A model generated the notes under the pieces. That model searched no databases. It saw only the letters and a program-made list of their open reading frames with translations, and was not told the DNA's origin. A stretch of 64,000 bases of DNA from Acidocella sp. KAb 2-4 (GTDB lineage: Bacteria > Pseudomonadota > Alphaproteobacteria > Acetobacterales > Acetobacteraceae). The stretch is from NCBI RefSeq assembly GCF_020567705.1, contig NZ_JAJDJU010000001.1, forward strand, positions 62,001-126,000, read 5' to 3'. The position numbers were made by a program, and so were the translations under genes. Positions 42,391 through 51,521 of this stretch are shown here, in pieces (position 1 is the stretch's first letter; the number at the start of each line of letters is the position of its first letter).

Positions 42391-42422
42391 AAACAAAAAA
42401 CCGGCGGGATTGCTCCCGCCGG
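42391..42422 (-). terminator. intrinsic terminator after hpf
   Basis: On the reverse strand CCGGCGGGA-GCAA-TCCCGCCGG is a perfect 9-bp stem followed by TTTTTTGTTTT. It lies 10 bases after the hpf stop and ends the long reverse operon. Confidence 0.95.
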
Positions 42423-42431
42423 GGACGTGTT

Positions 42432-43037
42432 TCAGGCGCTCACGCCCGGATCGATCCAGCCGACATTCCCATCCGGCCGCCGATAGACCACGTTGAGCTG
42501 GCCGTTTTTGGCGTTGCGGAACATCAACACCGGTTGAAAGGCCAGATCCATTTTCATCACCGCGTCGCGCACGGAGAGTGTCTCGATCGAGGTTGTGGAT
42601 TCGGCGACCACGGCGGCGTGCAGGGCTTCCCCATTCACGGCGGCAGGGGCCGGGTGATCAGCCGAGTCGTGCTCAACTTCGGGCTCAGGCTTCAGCACAT
42701 ATTGCGTGCCGCTCTGCGGCTTGGCGCGGTTGCCGGCTTCGCGCGCATGTTCCGACACACGGCGGCGATACCGGCGCAGGCGCTTGGCGATATGTTCGGC
42801 AGCGTCGTCGAAGGCGCCATGCGCGTCCGCGGCTTCACCCTCGCCGCGCACGGTAATCCCGCGCCCGGCGTGCATATTGATGTCACAGGTGAAAAAACTG
42901 CGGGCTCGGCTGAAGGTGACCTGAGCTTCCAGCGCGTCATCGAAGTACTTGCTGGTGATGGTCTCCAGCGCTTTGTTCACATGAACGCGCAGGGCATCCG
43001 ACAATTCGACTTGTTTGCCTGAGACCGTTAATTGCAT
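42432..43037 (-). CDS. hpf: ribosome hibernation promoting factor, long form
   Basis: Binds stationary-phase ribosomes and drives 100S dimer formation. It is 201 residues, the long form: an N-terminal S30AE domain (MQLTVSGKQVELSDALRVHV near 1, CDINMHAGRGITVRGEGEAA near 50), a Pro/Ala linker and a C-terminal dimerisation domain (VRDAVMKMDLAFQPVLMFRN). It lies 56 bases downstream of rpoN, the usual partner in proteobacteria. Confidence 0.95.
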   Translation of the reverse strand: MQLTVSGKQVELSDALRVHVNKALETITSKYFDDALEAQVTFSRARSFFTCDINMHAGRGITVRGEGEAADAHGAFDDAAEHIAKRLRRYRRRVSEHAREAGNRAKPQSGTQYVLKPEPEVEHDSADHPAPAAVNGEALHAAVVAESTTSIETLSVRDAVMKMDLAFQPVLMFRNAKNGQLNVVYRRPDGNVGWIDPGVSA

Positions 43038-43093
43038 GGTCTTCTCCCGACTAGAATGGCTCGATTATATGAGGGGCCTTCCTTAAGCCCCCG

Positions 43094-44569
43094 TTACGCG
43101 GGTTGCTTCTCCCGCCTGCGCTGCGCCGAGCCTGGTATACGCAACGCTTCCCTGTATTTGGCCACGGTCCGCCGTGCTATGTCTATGCCTTCTTTTTGCA
43201 ATATTGCCGCGACGGCATCGTCTGACAGAATATTTTTTGGATCCTCCCCCATGATGATCTGGCCGACGCGGTAGCGCACCGTCTCGGCCGAGTGGGTTTC
43301 GCCATTGGCGCCGGCCAGGGCGGTGGTGAAAAAGAATTTCAGCTCGAAGATGCCGCGCGGCGTGGCGATGGATTTGTTGGAGGTGACGCGGCTAACCGTG
43401 CTCTCATGCAGCTCCACCTCGGCGGCGATATCGCGCAGCGTGAGCGGGCGCAGATGCGAGATGCCGTGGCGGAAGAAACCCTCCTGCCGGCGCACGATCT
43501 CGGCGGAAACGCGCAGGATGGTCTGGGCGCGCGATTCGAGCGCCTTCACCAGCCAGGTGGCGCTCTGCATCTGCTCGGAGAGGAAGCCGCGCGTCTCGCG
43601 CGACGAGGAAGCCAGCATCCGGGCATGGAAGCCGCGGCGGATGAGCAGGCGCGGCATGGTCTCGGGGTTGATCTCCAGCAACCAGTCGCTTTGGCCTTCG
43701 GCGGTGAGCGGGGCCGGGCGCATCAGCACGTCCGGGATCAGCGGGCGCAGGGGCTCGATGTCGTAGCCCGCGCCGGGTTTTGGGTCGAGGCGCCTGATCT
43801 CGGCCACCATGTCGGCGAGGTCTTCGGCATCCACACCGCAAATCTCTTGCAAGGCGCGCAACTCGCGCCGTGCCAGCATCTCCAGATGGCCGAGCAGCGC
43901 CTGCATCGCCGGGTCGAGCCGGTTCTGCTCGGCCAGTTGTGCGGCCAGACACTCGGCCAGATCCACCGCGAACAGCCCGGCGGGGTCGAAGCGCAGCATC
44001 TTCGCGCGCACGGCCTCAAGCTGGTCCCGGCTTACCCCCAGCGTCATGGCCAGGGCCTCGGGGGGTTCGGCCAGCCGCCCGGCGGGGTCGAGTGCCGCGA
44101 TCAGCGCCGCGGCGATGGCGAGTTCGGCGCGGCTGGAAAAGGCGAGCCGGGCCTGCTGCTCCAGATGCTCGCGCAAATTCGGTTTTTCGGCCCCGAGTGT
44201 GTCAAGCGGGTCCCAATCCTCGCCGCCCTCGGCCATGCCACCGTTGCCATAGCCATCGGCGGCGGTGCCGGGGTCGTAGAGACTGCTCGGGTCGATATCC
44301 AGCGGCGCCTGGTCTGGCGCGGGCATCACGCCGCTGGCGCCGAAGCTCGTCGCATCGGGCGGCTCAGGCGTGGCGTCGGGCACTGCGACGCTGCTGCCCT
44401 CATCGCGCTCAAGCAGCGGATTTTTCAGCAATTCTTCCTCGACGAAGGCGCTAGCCTCGAGGTTGGAGAATTGCAGCAGCTGGATCGCCTGACGCAATTG
44501 CGGGGTCATCACCAGCGATTGCGATTGTCGCAGATCCAGTCGCGGCCCGAAGGAGGGAGCAAGAGCCAT
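43094..44569 (-). CDS. rpoN: RNA polymerase sigma-54 factor
   Basis: Alternative sigma factor for nitrogen and other enhancer-dependent genes. It is 491 residues. The Gln/Leu-rich activator region I (LDLRQSQSLVMTPQLRQAIQ) is N-terminal, followed by an acidic linker and the core-binding domain. The C-terminal RpoN box appears as ARRTVAKYREALRIP. It sits between lptB and hpf, a conserved arrangement. No convincing -24/-12 promoter was found elsewhere in this window. Confidence 0.96.
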   Translation of the reverse strand: MALAPSFGPRLDLRQSQSLVMTPQLRQAIQLLQFSNLEASAFVEEELLKNPLLERDEGSSVAVPDATPEPPDATSFGASGVMPAPDQAPLDIDPSSLYDPGTAADGYGNGGMAEGGEDWDPLDTLGAEKPNLREHLEQQARLAFSSRAELAIAAALIAALDPAGRLAEPPEALAMTLGVSRDQLEAVRAKMLRFDPAGLFAVDLAECLAAQLAEQNRLDPAMQALLGHLEMLARRELRALQEICGVDAEDLADMVAEIRRLDPKPGAGYDIEPLRPLIPDVLMRPAPLTAEGQSDWLLEINPETMPRLLIRRGFHARMLASSSRETRGFLSEQMQSATWLVKALESRAQTILRVSAEIVRRQEGFFRHGISHLRPLTLRDIAAEVELHESTVSRVTSNKSIATPRGIFELKFFFTTALAGANGETHSAETVRYRVGQIIMGEDPKNILSDDAVAAILQKEGIDIARRTVAKYREALRIPGSAQRRREKQPA

Positions 44570-44670
44570 GCCAAAAGGCTAATGCCTTTTCAGCCGCATT
44601 CCAAGCATTTTGGCCCGGAAACTGCATGGGAAATCGCCCGCCTTGCCGGAGGGCGGCCCAGGCGCTTGAT

Positions 44671-45420
44671 TTACAAGCTGAATTTCTCGCCGAGATAGAC
44701 GCGCCGCACATCCTCATGCGCCACCACCTGCTCGGGGTTGCCCTCCATCAGCACCTGGCCATCATAGAGGATATAGGCGCGGTCGATGATCTCCAGCGTC
44801 TCGCGGACGTTATGGTCGGTGATCAGCACGCCGAGGCCGCGATGCTTGAGATGCGAGACGAGATCGCGGATCTCAGCCACGGCGATTGGGTCGATGCCGG
44901 CCAGCGGCTCGTCGAGCAGGATGTAATTGGGGCCGGTGGCCAGGGCGCGGGCGATCTCGACCCGGCGGCGCTCGCCGCCCGAGAGGGCCAGGGCCGGGGT
45001 GCGGCGCAGATGCGAGATGCTGAATTCGGCCAGCAGCGCGGCCAGAATATCCTCGCGCTTGTCGCGGTCTGGCTCCACCACGTCGAGCACGGCCATGATG
45101 TTTTGCTCGACGGTGAGGCCGCGGAACACGCTGGCCTCCTGCGGCAGATAGCCGATGCCCAGGCGCGCGCGGCGATACATGGGCAGGCTGGAGATCTCGG
45201 CGCCGTCGAGCGAGATGGTGCCGCTATCGGGCGCGATCAGGCCGACGATCATATAAAACGTCGTGGTCTTGCCAGCGCCATTGGGGCCGAGCAGGCCGAC
45301 GGCCTCGCCGCGCTTGACCGCGAGCGAGACATTCCGCACCACCGGGCGCTTTTTATACTGCTTGCCAAGCCCGGTGGCGACCAGCCCGGCCTGCGCCGGG
45401 AGAGAGGCGGCGGCGCTCAT
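44671..45420 (-). CDS. lptB: LPS export ABC transporter ATPase LptB
   Basis: Cytoplasmic ATPase of the LptB2FG complex that extracts LPS from the inner membrane. It is 249 residues with Walker A GPNGAGKTTTF near residue 38, ABC signature LSGGERRRVEIARAL near 146, Walker B YILLDEPLAGID near 166 and the switch His in VLITDHNVRETL. It overlaps lptA by 4 bases. Confidence 0.97.
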   Translation of the reverse strand: MSAAASLPAQAGLVATGLGKQYKKRPVVRNVSLAVKRGEAVGLLGPNGAGKTTTFYMIVGLIAPDSGTISLDGAEISSLPMYRRARLGIGYLPQEASVFRGLTVEQNIMAVLDVVEPDRDKREDILAALLAEFSISHLRRTPALALSGGERRRVEIARALATGPNYILLDEPLAGIDPIAVAEIRDLVSHLKHRGLGVLITDHNVRETLEIIDRAYILYDGQVLMEGNPEQVVAHEDVRRVYLGEKFSL

Positions 45421-46298
45421 GGCGTGGCTCCGCCCGAGCCGGGCACGATCACGCCCGAGACCTGCCCGCCCGGCGAGGCGAGCAGCGTGGCGACGCCAGT
45501 CTTCATATTCACCAGCGCATCGCCTCCGGCGAGTTCGTTCGGGCCGTGGATGATATGCACATTGCCGCCGAGCCGCGCCTCGCCCGTGGGAGGCAGATAG
45601 ACACCGGAATCGCCGGTCGCCGTGTCGGTGCCGGTATGGATGACGACATGGCCCACGGCTTCGACCTTTTCCAGCTGCCCGGTATCGGCCAGACCCGGCG
45701 CGCCGCCCGCGGCGGGCTGGGGGCTGGCGGCGAGATAGCCGGTGATGACATCGGCTGCGATCGAGCGGCCGTTATCGGTGGTGATGGTGGCGTTGCCGCG
45801 TGCCACCGCCATGTGTTTGGCGGAGTAATACTCCACCGATTCTCGCGCGGTGATGGTGTCTTGCGGGGTGGTGAGCTTGAGCGCGCCGCCGGTGAGCACC
45901 AGCACCTGATCATCCATGCTGTAAACCGCGCGGTCGCCCCAGGCATTGTCGGTGGCGGTGTAGATGTGCACATGGCCGACGGCTTCCAGCTCGTAGAGCT
46001 GCCCGCCGCCTTGCGCCAGCGATTCGGCGGGCGCCGGCTGGGTGGCGGATGGCGCCGCGTCCGGCTTCTTGCGGTAATGCGCCACCAATTCGTCGGCGAC
46101 GACGGTGACATCGCCGCGCACCGCCCTGGCGCCGCCCGTGGCGGTAACGGTCTGGGCATCCTGCGACCATGTGATGGCGCCGCTGGCGCTGATTTGCACC
46201 GGCTGGGGCGGGGCGCCCGGCTTGCCGCCGAGGTCGAGGTTTTGCGCGGCGGCGGGGGTGGCGAGCAGCGCCGCCAGCGGAAACAGCAGATATTTCAT
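45417..46298 (-). CDS. lptA: LPS periplasmic bridge protein LptA
   Basis: Periplasmic OstA-fold protein that carries LPS toward LptDE. A signal peptide ends in ATPAAAQN near residue 20. It is 293 residues, considerably longer than the roughly 185 of E. coli LptA. OstA-type strands occur twice (YELEAVGHVHIYTATDNAWG and KVEAVGHVVIHTGTDTATGD), so the protein may contain an internally duplicated jelly-roll edge. It has 4-base overlaps with lptC and lptB. Confidence 0.88.
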   Translation of the reverse strand: MKYLLFPLAALLATPAAAQNLDLGGKPGAPPQPVQISASGAITWSQDAQTVTATGGARAVRGDVTVVADELVAHYRKKPDAAPSATQPAPAESLAQGGGQLYELEAVGHVHIYTATDNAWGDRAVYSMDDQVLVLTGGALKLTTPQDTITARESVEYYSAKHMAVARGNATITTDNGRSIAADVITGYLAASPQPAAGGAPGLADTGQLEKVEAVGHVVIHTGTDTATGDSGVYLPPTGEARLGGNVHIIHGPNELAGGDALVNMKTGVATLLASPGGQVSGVIVPGSGGATP

Positions 46299-46948
46299 TG
46301 CGCCTGCATCAGGGTCAGCGTGGCCGGGCCGTTAAAGGTGATCTGCGCGCCATGCCCGGTGACGGTGAAGCCGTTGGCGGCGGCGAGGGTGCCAAACGGC
46401 CCCTGAACCTGCACGGGGCTGGTGGAGGCGGCCGTGCCGGCGTGCAGATCGACATCGGCGGCCGTGGTGTTCAGGGTGGTGCCGTCATTGCGGTAGAGCG
46501 TGACGTTATTGGTCAGTGTCAGCGTGTCGGTCTTCGGGTGATAGAGCCCGGAATCGGCTTTCACCATCAGCCACGCGCCAGATTTAAGGGTGATGTCACC
46601 CTCCGGGGCGGTCAGGGTCACGTTGTTGCCGTCGGTCTCCACCGCGCTGTCGGCGGTAACGGTGAAGGGCTGGCCGTTCTGGTCGGTGCCCCGGTATTTA
46701 ACGCCGAGCAGGCGGGAGGACGGGGTGTCGGCGGTGCCGGGCTGCACATGGTAGGAGACGCGGTCGGCATCCGGCCCGGAGCGCCAATACGGCGCCAGGG
46801 CCAGGGCCACCAGCAGCAGCGCCGCGGCCACGGGCAGCAGCTTCTTCAGCAGCGCCACGCGCGCACCCCGGCGCGCCAGCGCGGCCGGATTTTCCGCGTC
46901 GTGACGGCGGATACTGTCGATCAGGTTCTGGCGGGTGAGGGGGCTCAT
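46295..46948 (-). CDS. lptC: LPS export protein LptC
   Basis: Bitopic inner-membrane protein passing LPS from LptFG to LptA. It is 217 residues: a basic N-terminus, a single membrane segment (LLPVAAALLLVALALAPYW near 37) and a periplasmic LptC domain (GVKYRGTDQNGQPFTVTADS near 83). Coupled by 4-base overlaps to kdsD and lptA. Confidence 0.92.
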   Translation of the reverse strand: MSPLTRQNLIDSIRRHDAENPAALARRGARVALLKKLLPVAAALLLVALALAPYWRSGPDADRVSYHVQPGTADTPSSRLLGVKYRGTDQNGQPFTVTADSAVETDGNNVTLTAPEGDITLKSGAWLMVKADSGLYHPKTDTLTLTNNVTLYRNDGTTLNTTAADVDLHAGTAASTSPVQVQGPFGTLAAANGFTVTGHGAQITFNGPATLTLMQAQ

Positions 46949-48000
46949 ACGAAGCCCGCCCGCAGCAGATCATGAATATGCAGAATTCCGCGCACCATAT
47001 TCGCCTCATCGACCACAAATAAGGCGGTAACAGGGCGGGTGGGGGCGTTCATCTCGCGTAGCGCATCCTCGGCCAGCGCTTCGGGGGCGATGGTCTTGGG
47101 GGAGCGGTTCATGATCTCTTCGACCGGGCGGCAGAGCAAATCCGGGCTCATCGCCCGGCGCAGGTCGCCATCGGTGACCACGCCCAACAGCCGGTGCTGC
47201 GCGTCCACCACGCCCAGCAGGCCGAAGCGTTTGGCGGTCATGGTGATGAGCGCCTTGTCCATGGTGATGCCGGGGGCGACCAGGGGCAGCTCATCCTCTT
47301 TATGCATCAGCTCGCGCACGCGCTTGAGCCGCGCGCCCAGCTTGCCGCCGGGGTGGAAGCTGCGGAAATCGGTGGCGGTGAAGCCGCGCCGGGCGAGCAG
47401 CGCCACGGCCAGGGCGTCGCCTAGCGCCATCTGCAAGGTGGTGGAGGTGGTGGGGGCGAGGCCGATCGGCCCGGCCTCGGGCGCCGGGGGGAGTTGCAGC
47501 AGGATGTCGCCCGCCTGGCCCAGCGTGCTCTCGGCCTTGGAGGTTATGGCGATCAGCGGCAGGCCGAAGCGATGGGCGTGGCCAACGATCGCAGCCAGTT
47601 CCTGCGCCTCGCCGGAATTGGAGAGCGCGATCACGGCGTCGCCGCGCACGATCATGCCGAGATCGCCATGCGCGGCCTCGGCTGGGTGCACAAACAGCGC
47701 GGGGGTGCCGGTGGAGGCCATGGTCGCCGCGATCTTGCGCGCCACATGGCCGGACTTGCCCATGCCGGTGACGACGACGCGGCCCGTGATGTTGAGCAGG
47801 GCCTCAACGGCGGCAATGAACGGCGCGCCCAGCGACGAAGCCAGCGCGTTGAGCGCCGCCGCTTCCGTGGCCAGCACGTCTCGGGCGATGGCGAGATCAT
47901 CGGCGCCCTGGGGCGCGCGCGGCGCGTGAGTGTTGGGCAGGGTGGTGTCGCCAGAATTCATGGCGGAGATATGAAGAGCCGCGCGGTTGCGGTCAACCAT
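46945..48000 (-). CDS. kdsD: arabinose-5-phosphate isomerase (KdsD/KpsF family)
   Basis: Converts ribulose-5-phosphate to arabinose-5-phosphate, the first step to Kdo for LPS. An N-terminal SIS domain (VVVTGMGKSGHVARKIAATM near 72, SNSGEAQELAAIVGHA near 131) is followed by two CBS domains (LPLVAPGITMDKALITMTAK and IMNRSPKTIAPEALAEDALR). From ATG 48000 it has 351 residues; ATG 47961 would remove 13. First gene of the kdsD-lptC-lptA-lptB group. Confidence 0.94.
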   Translation of the reverse strand: MVDRNRAALHISAMNSGDTTLPNTHAPRAPQGADDLAIARDVLATEAAALNALASSLGAPFIAAVEALLNITGRVVVTGMGKSGHVARKIAATMASTGTPALFVHPAEAAHGDLGMIVRGDAVIALSNSGEAQELAAIVGHAHRFGLPLIAITSKAESTLGQAGDILLQLPPAPEAGPIGLAPTTSTTLQMALGDALAVALLARRGFTATDFRSFHPGGKLGARLKRVRELMHKEDELPLVAPGITMDKALITMTAKRFGLLGVVDAQHRLLGVVTDGDLRRAMSPDLLCRPVEEIMNRSPKTIAPEALAEDALREMNAPTRPVTALFVVDEANMVRGILHIHDLLRAGFV

Positions 48001-48024
48001 GACCTTGACAACCCAGCTTGCCGG

Positions 48025-48654
48025 TTAATGCGCGAACAGGTCGGGCTCTTCATAGCCAAGCAGGTCCAGCTTGGCGCGGGTGGGCAGGAAATCATACGCC
48101 GCCTGGGCGATGGCGAGGCGGTTTTCGCGCTCCAGCAGCGCCCGCAGCCGCTCCCAGATCTTGTGCAGATGTAACACGTCCGACGCCGCGTAGGTGAGCT
48201 GCTCTGCGGTGAGGTTGAGCGCGCCCCAATCGGAGGTCTGCTGCTGCTTGGAGATTTCCACCCCGGCGAGGTCGCGGCAGAGATCCTTCAGCCCGTGGCG
48301 GTCGGTATAGGTACGCACCAGCTTGGAGGCGATCTTGGTGCAGATCACCGGCGCGGTGACGACGCCGAGGCCGTTCTCGATCGCCGCGATGTCGAACCGC
48401 GCGAAATGGAACAGCTTGGTCACGTTGGGGTTGGTGAGCAGGGCTTTCAGGTTCGGGCAATCCGCGCCGCGCCCGCCGAGCGCGGGGGGGATGATCTGCA
48501 CCAGATGCGCCGTGCCATCGCCCGAGGAGAGCTGCACGAGGCAGAGCCGGTCGCGCCGCGGGTCGAGGCCCATCGTCTCGGTGTCGATGGCCACGACCGG
48601 GCCAAGATCGAGCCCCGCCGGAAGATCGTGCTGGTGCAGCGTGATCCCGTTCAT
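48025..48654 (-). CDS. ribonuclease D-like 3'-5' exonuclease
   Basis: Single-domain DEDDy exonuclease of 209 residues, lacking the HRDC domain of full RNase D. The DEDD motifs are visible: VVAIDTETMGLDPRRDRLCL near residue 20, HFARFDIAAIENGLG near 82, and the YAASDVLHLHKIWERL motif III near 155. The start is ATG 48654 after AAGGTG; the longer frame would run through tRNA-Leu(CAG). The stop lies 24 bases before kdsD, so it probably heads the reverse operon. Small Rnd-like proteins next to kdsD are typical in alphaproteobacteria. Confidence 0.9.
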   Translation of the reverse strand: MNGITLHQHDLPAGLDLGPVVAIDTETMGLDPRRDRLCLVQLSSGDGTAHLVQIIPPALGGRGADCPNLKALLTNPNVTKLFHFARFDIAAIENGLGVVTAPVICTKIASKLVRTYTDRHGLKDLCRDLAGVEISKQQQTSDWGALNLTAEQLTYAASDVLHLHKIWERLRALLERENRLAIAQAAYDFLPTRAKLDLLGYEEPDLFAH

Positions 48655-48682
48655 GTTTTCACCTTGAATTTTTGAGGAAAAA

Positions 48683-48769
48683 TGGTGCCCAGGAGAGGAC
48701 TCGAACCTCCACGCCCTTGCGAGCGCTAGCACCTGAAGCTAGTGCGTCTACCAATTCCGCCACCTGGGC
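48683..48769 (-). tRNA. tRNA-Leu(CAG)
   Basis: An 87-nt class II tRNA on the reverse strand with encoded CCA. The acceptor GCCCAGG pairs with CCTGGGC, the loop is TTCAGGT with anticodon CAG, there is a long variable arm, and the T arm GGTTCGAGTCC is present. It is a different leucine isoacceptor from the one the island occupies. Confidence 0.97.
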
Positions 48770-48929
48770 TTGCCATTTTTCGCGCCGCCCGGCTGCTATC
48801 CGGAGGGAGCGGCGATGCCGAAGCATCGTGGGACGGGCGTTTAATCTGCCGGGAGAGCCGCGTCAACTCCGCTTGAGCGAGAAAACGCACGAGCCTAGGA
48901 TCGGCGCATTGCAAACACGGAGGGTCGGG

Positions 48930-49880
48930 ATGGGCGCGGAACGGAAAATTGCTGTTGTTTTCGGCGGCTCCGGGTTTTTGGGGCGGTATGTGGTGCAGCG
49001 ACTGGCGGACCGGGGCTACCTCGTGCGCGTCGCCGTGCGGGACACCGAATCGGCCAAACAATTGCAGCCGCTCGGCGGGGTGGCGCAGATCGTGCCGCTC
49101 TACGCGCCGGTGGGCAACGAAGCCGCGGCGGCGCGGGCGCTGGCCGGGGCTGAACTGGCGGTAAATCTGGTCGGGATTCTCGCCGAATCGCGCAAGGGCG
49201 ATTTCGACCGCGCGCATACCGAGGGGGCGGGGCGAATCGCCCGGCTGGCGGCGGCGTCCGGCGTGGCGCGGCTGGTGCATGTTTCCGCCATCGGCGCCGA
49301 CGCGGCCAGCGCCAGCCTGTATGCGCGCAGCAAGGGGCTGGGCGAGGTGGCGGTGCGGGCGGCGTTTCCGGGGGCGGTGATCCTGCGCCCCTCCATCGTG
49401 TTTGGCTCCGAGGACGGATTTTTCAACCGCTTCGCTGCCATGGCGCAGGTGCTACCGGTGCTGCCGATCGTGCACGGGGCGACGAAATTCCAGCCGGTTT
49501 ACGTGGGCGATGTGGCGGATGCGGTGCTCGCCGGGCTGGACGGGCAGGCCGGACGGACATTTGAGCTGGGCGGGCCGGAGGTGGCGCGTTTCATCGATCT
49601 GCTGCGGCTGATGCTGCGCCTGACCGGCCGCCATTGCGCGATCTGGGATATGCCGGTGGGGCTGGCGCGGGCGCAGGCCGCGTTGCTGGAGCGTCTGCCC
49701 GGCAAGCTGCTGACCAATGACCAGATCACGCTGCTGGAGCGGGATAATGTCGTTGCCCCCGGCGCGCTGGGGTTGGAGAGCCTGGGCATCGCACCGACGC
49801 CGATGGCGATGGTGGTGCCGCAATATCTGGCCCGCTACCGCGAGGGGGGCAAAGGCCCAGAGGCGGTTTTTTGGGAATAG
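48930..49880 (+). CDS. NDUFA9-like SDR protein (complex I-associated family)
   Basis: Atypical short-chain dehydrogenase of the NDUFA9/39-kDa subunit family, thought to bind NADP(H) and associate with respiratory complex I. ATG 48930 follows GGAGGG and gives 316 residues. The Rossmann motif VFGGSGFLGRYVVQRLADRG is at residues 10-29. HVSAIGADAASASLYARSKG near 115 holds the Ser/Tyr-x3-Lys region. The family C-terminus is intact. It may instead be a generic NAD-binding epimerase-like protein. Confidence 0.85.
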   Translation: MGAERKIAVVFGGSGFLGRYVVQRLADRGYLVRVAVRDTESAKQLQPLGGVAQIVPLYAPVGNEAAAARALAGAELAVNLVGILAESRKGDFDRAHTEGAGRIARLAAASGVARLVHVSAIGADAASASLYARSKGLGEVAVRAAFPGAVILRPSIVFGSEDGFFNRFAAMAQVLPVLPIVHGATKFQPVYVGDVADAVLAGLDGQAGRTFELGGPEVARFIDLLRLMLRLTGRHCAIWDMPVGLARAQAALLERLPGKLLTNDQITLLERDNVVAPGALGLESLGIAPTPMAMVVPQYLARYREGGKGPEAVFWE

Positions 49881-49929
49881 GTCCGGAACGCGCCCCAGTA
49901 TTGCCAGTAGGACGCGATCAAACTCAACC

Positions 49930-49976
49930 AAATCCGCCGGATTTTGAATAATACGACATTATAGCTGTCATAATGT
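49930..49976. promoter_or_regulatory. inverted repeats upstream of gltD
   Basis: Two inverted repeats: AAATCC-GCC-GGATTT (49930-49944), which may be a weak terminator for the upstream gene, and ACATTAT-N7-ATAATGT (49956-49976), 7-bp arms and 7-base spacer, 104 bases before the gltD ATG. The latter has the shape of a dimeric regulator site. Confidence 0.45.
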
Positions 49977-50080
49977 GAAGAAATCGCTGGTAATCCGCCA
50001 AAAACGCAGTTAATACGCTCCGGCATTCAACCCGAGGGCGGCGCATAATGGTGCCGCCCCGTTTTTCACGAGGCGGAGTC

Positions 50081-51514
50081 ATGGCCGAGCGCATGCTGAA
50101 ATTCATCTCCCTGCCGCAGCAGACGCCGGAGAAACGCGCTGCCGCTGACCGGCGCGAGGATTTCCACGAAATCTACGAGGAATTCGCGCCGGACGCCGCC
50201 GCTGCCCAGGCCAGCCGCTGCTCGCAATGCGGCATTCCGTTCTGCTCGGTGAATTGCCCGCTCGGCAACAACATCCCCGACTGGCTGAAGCTGACCGCCG
50301 AGGGCCGGCTGGAGGAGGCGTATGAGCTGTCCTCGGCCACCAACACCTTCCCCGAGATCTGCGGCCGCATCTGCCCGCAGGACCGCCTCTGCGAAGGCAA
50401 TTGCGTGATCGAGAAAGGCTTCGAATCGGTCACCATCGGCGCGGTGGAGCGCTATGTCACCGACACCGCCTTCGATCAGGGCTGGGTCAAGCCGATCCGC
50501 CCGGCGCAGGAGCGGGCCGAGCATGTCGCCATCATCGGCGCCGGCCCGGCGGGCCTCGCCGCCGCCGAGGCGCTGCGCCGCAACGGCTATAAGGTGACGG
50601 TGTATGACCGCCATGACCGTGTCGGCGGGCTGCTGATCTACGGCATCCCCGGCTTCAAGCTGGAGAAGGAGATCGTGCTCCGTCGCTGGAAGTGGCTGGA
50701 GGAAGGCGGCGTGAAATTCGTGCTCAACGCCGATATCGGCGGCGCCATTACTTTTGCCGAACTGCGCAAGAAGCACCAGGCGGTGCTGATCGCCACCGGC
50801 GTATACAAGGCGCGCGAGATTGGCGGGCCGGGTGCGGGGCTGCCGGGCATTGTGCGCGCGCTCGATTACCTTATCACGTCTAATCGCCAGGGCCTGGGCG
50901 ACGCCGTGCCGGAATTTGATTCCGGGCTGTATGACGCCAAGGGCAAGGATGTGGTGGTGATCGGCGGCGGCGACACGGCGATGGATTGTGTGCGCACCGC
51001 CATCCGCCAGGATGCGAAATCGGTCACCTGCCTGTATCGCCGCGACAGGCAGAATATGCCGGGCTCGCTGCGCGAGGTGAAGAATGCCGAGGAGGAGGGC
51101 GTGACCTTCACCTGGCTCGCCGCGCCAGAGGCCTTCCTGGGCGATACGCAGGTCACCGGCGTGCGCGCGGTGAAGATGCATCTTGGCCTGACCGACGCCT
51201 CCGGCCGCCAATCGGTGGAGCCGATCGAGGGATCGTCCTTCACCATCAAGGCCGATCTGGTGATCAAGGCGCTCGGCTTCGACCCCGAGGATCTCCCCGG
51301 CGCGTTCAACGAGCCGCAGCTCGCCCTCACAAATTGGGGCACGCTGAAGGTGAACCCCCGCACGTTTGAAACCTCGCTGCCCGGCGTGTTCGCCGCGGGC
51401 GATATTGTGCGTGGCGCCTCGCTGGTCGTTTGGGCGATCCGCGACGGGCGCGATGCCGCCGCCGCCATCCACAAGCATTTCACTGCCGCCACCCAGGCGG
51501 AAGCCGCGGAGTAA
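50081..51514 (+). CDS. gltD: glutamate synthase small subunit
   Basis: NADPH-oxidising flavoprotein subunit of GOGAT that feeds electrons to GltB. ATG 50081 follows GGAG and gives 477 residues. An N-terminal iron-sulfur domain has CSQCGIPFCSVNC near 48 and CGRICPQDRLCEGNC near 96. The FAD site is GAGPAGLAAAEALRRNGYK near 150, and a second dinucleotide site DVVVIGGGDTAMDC lies near 292. It is seven bases upstream of gltB; the small-before-large order is the reverse of E. coli. Confidence 0.96.
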   Translation: MAERMLKFISLPQQTPEKRAAADRREDFHEIYEEFAPDAAAAQASRCSQCGIPFCSVNCPLGNNIPDWLKLTAEGRLEEAYELSSATNTFPEICGRICPQDRLCEGNCVIEKGFESVTIGAVERYVTDTAFDQGWVKPIRPAQERAEHVAIIGAGPAGLAAAEALRRNGYKVTVYDRHDRVGGLLIYGIPGFKLEKEIVLRRWKWLEEGGVKFVLNADIGGAITFAELRKKHQAVLIATGVYKAREIGGPGAGLPGIVRALDYLITSNRQGLGDAVPEFDSGLYDAKGKDVVVIGGGDTAMDCVRTAIRQDAKSVTCLYRRDRQNMPGSLREVKNAEEEGVTFTWLAAPEAFLGDTQVTGVRAVKMHLGLTDASGRQSVEPIEGSSFTIKADLVIKALGFDPEDLPGAFNEPQLALTNWGTLKVNPRTFETSLPGVFAAGDIVRGASLVVWAIRDGRDAAAAIHKHFTAATQAEAAE

Positions 51515-51521
51515 GACCATC

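Noticed and set aside
48672-48929. Extended N-terminus of the NDUFA9-like gene
   Set aside because: Would be translated through tRNA-Leu(CAG) in antisense; ATG 48930 has a good ribosome binding site.
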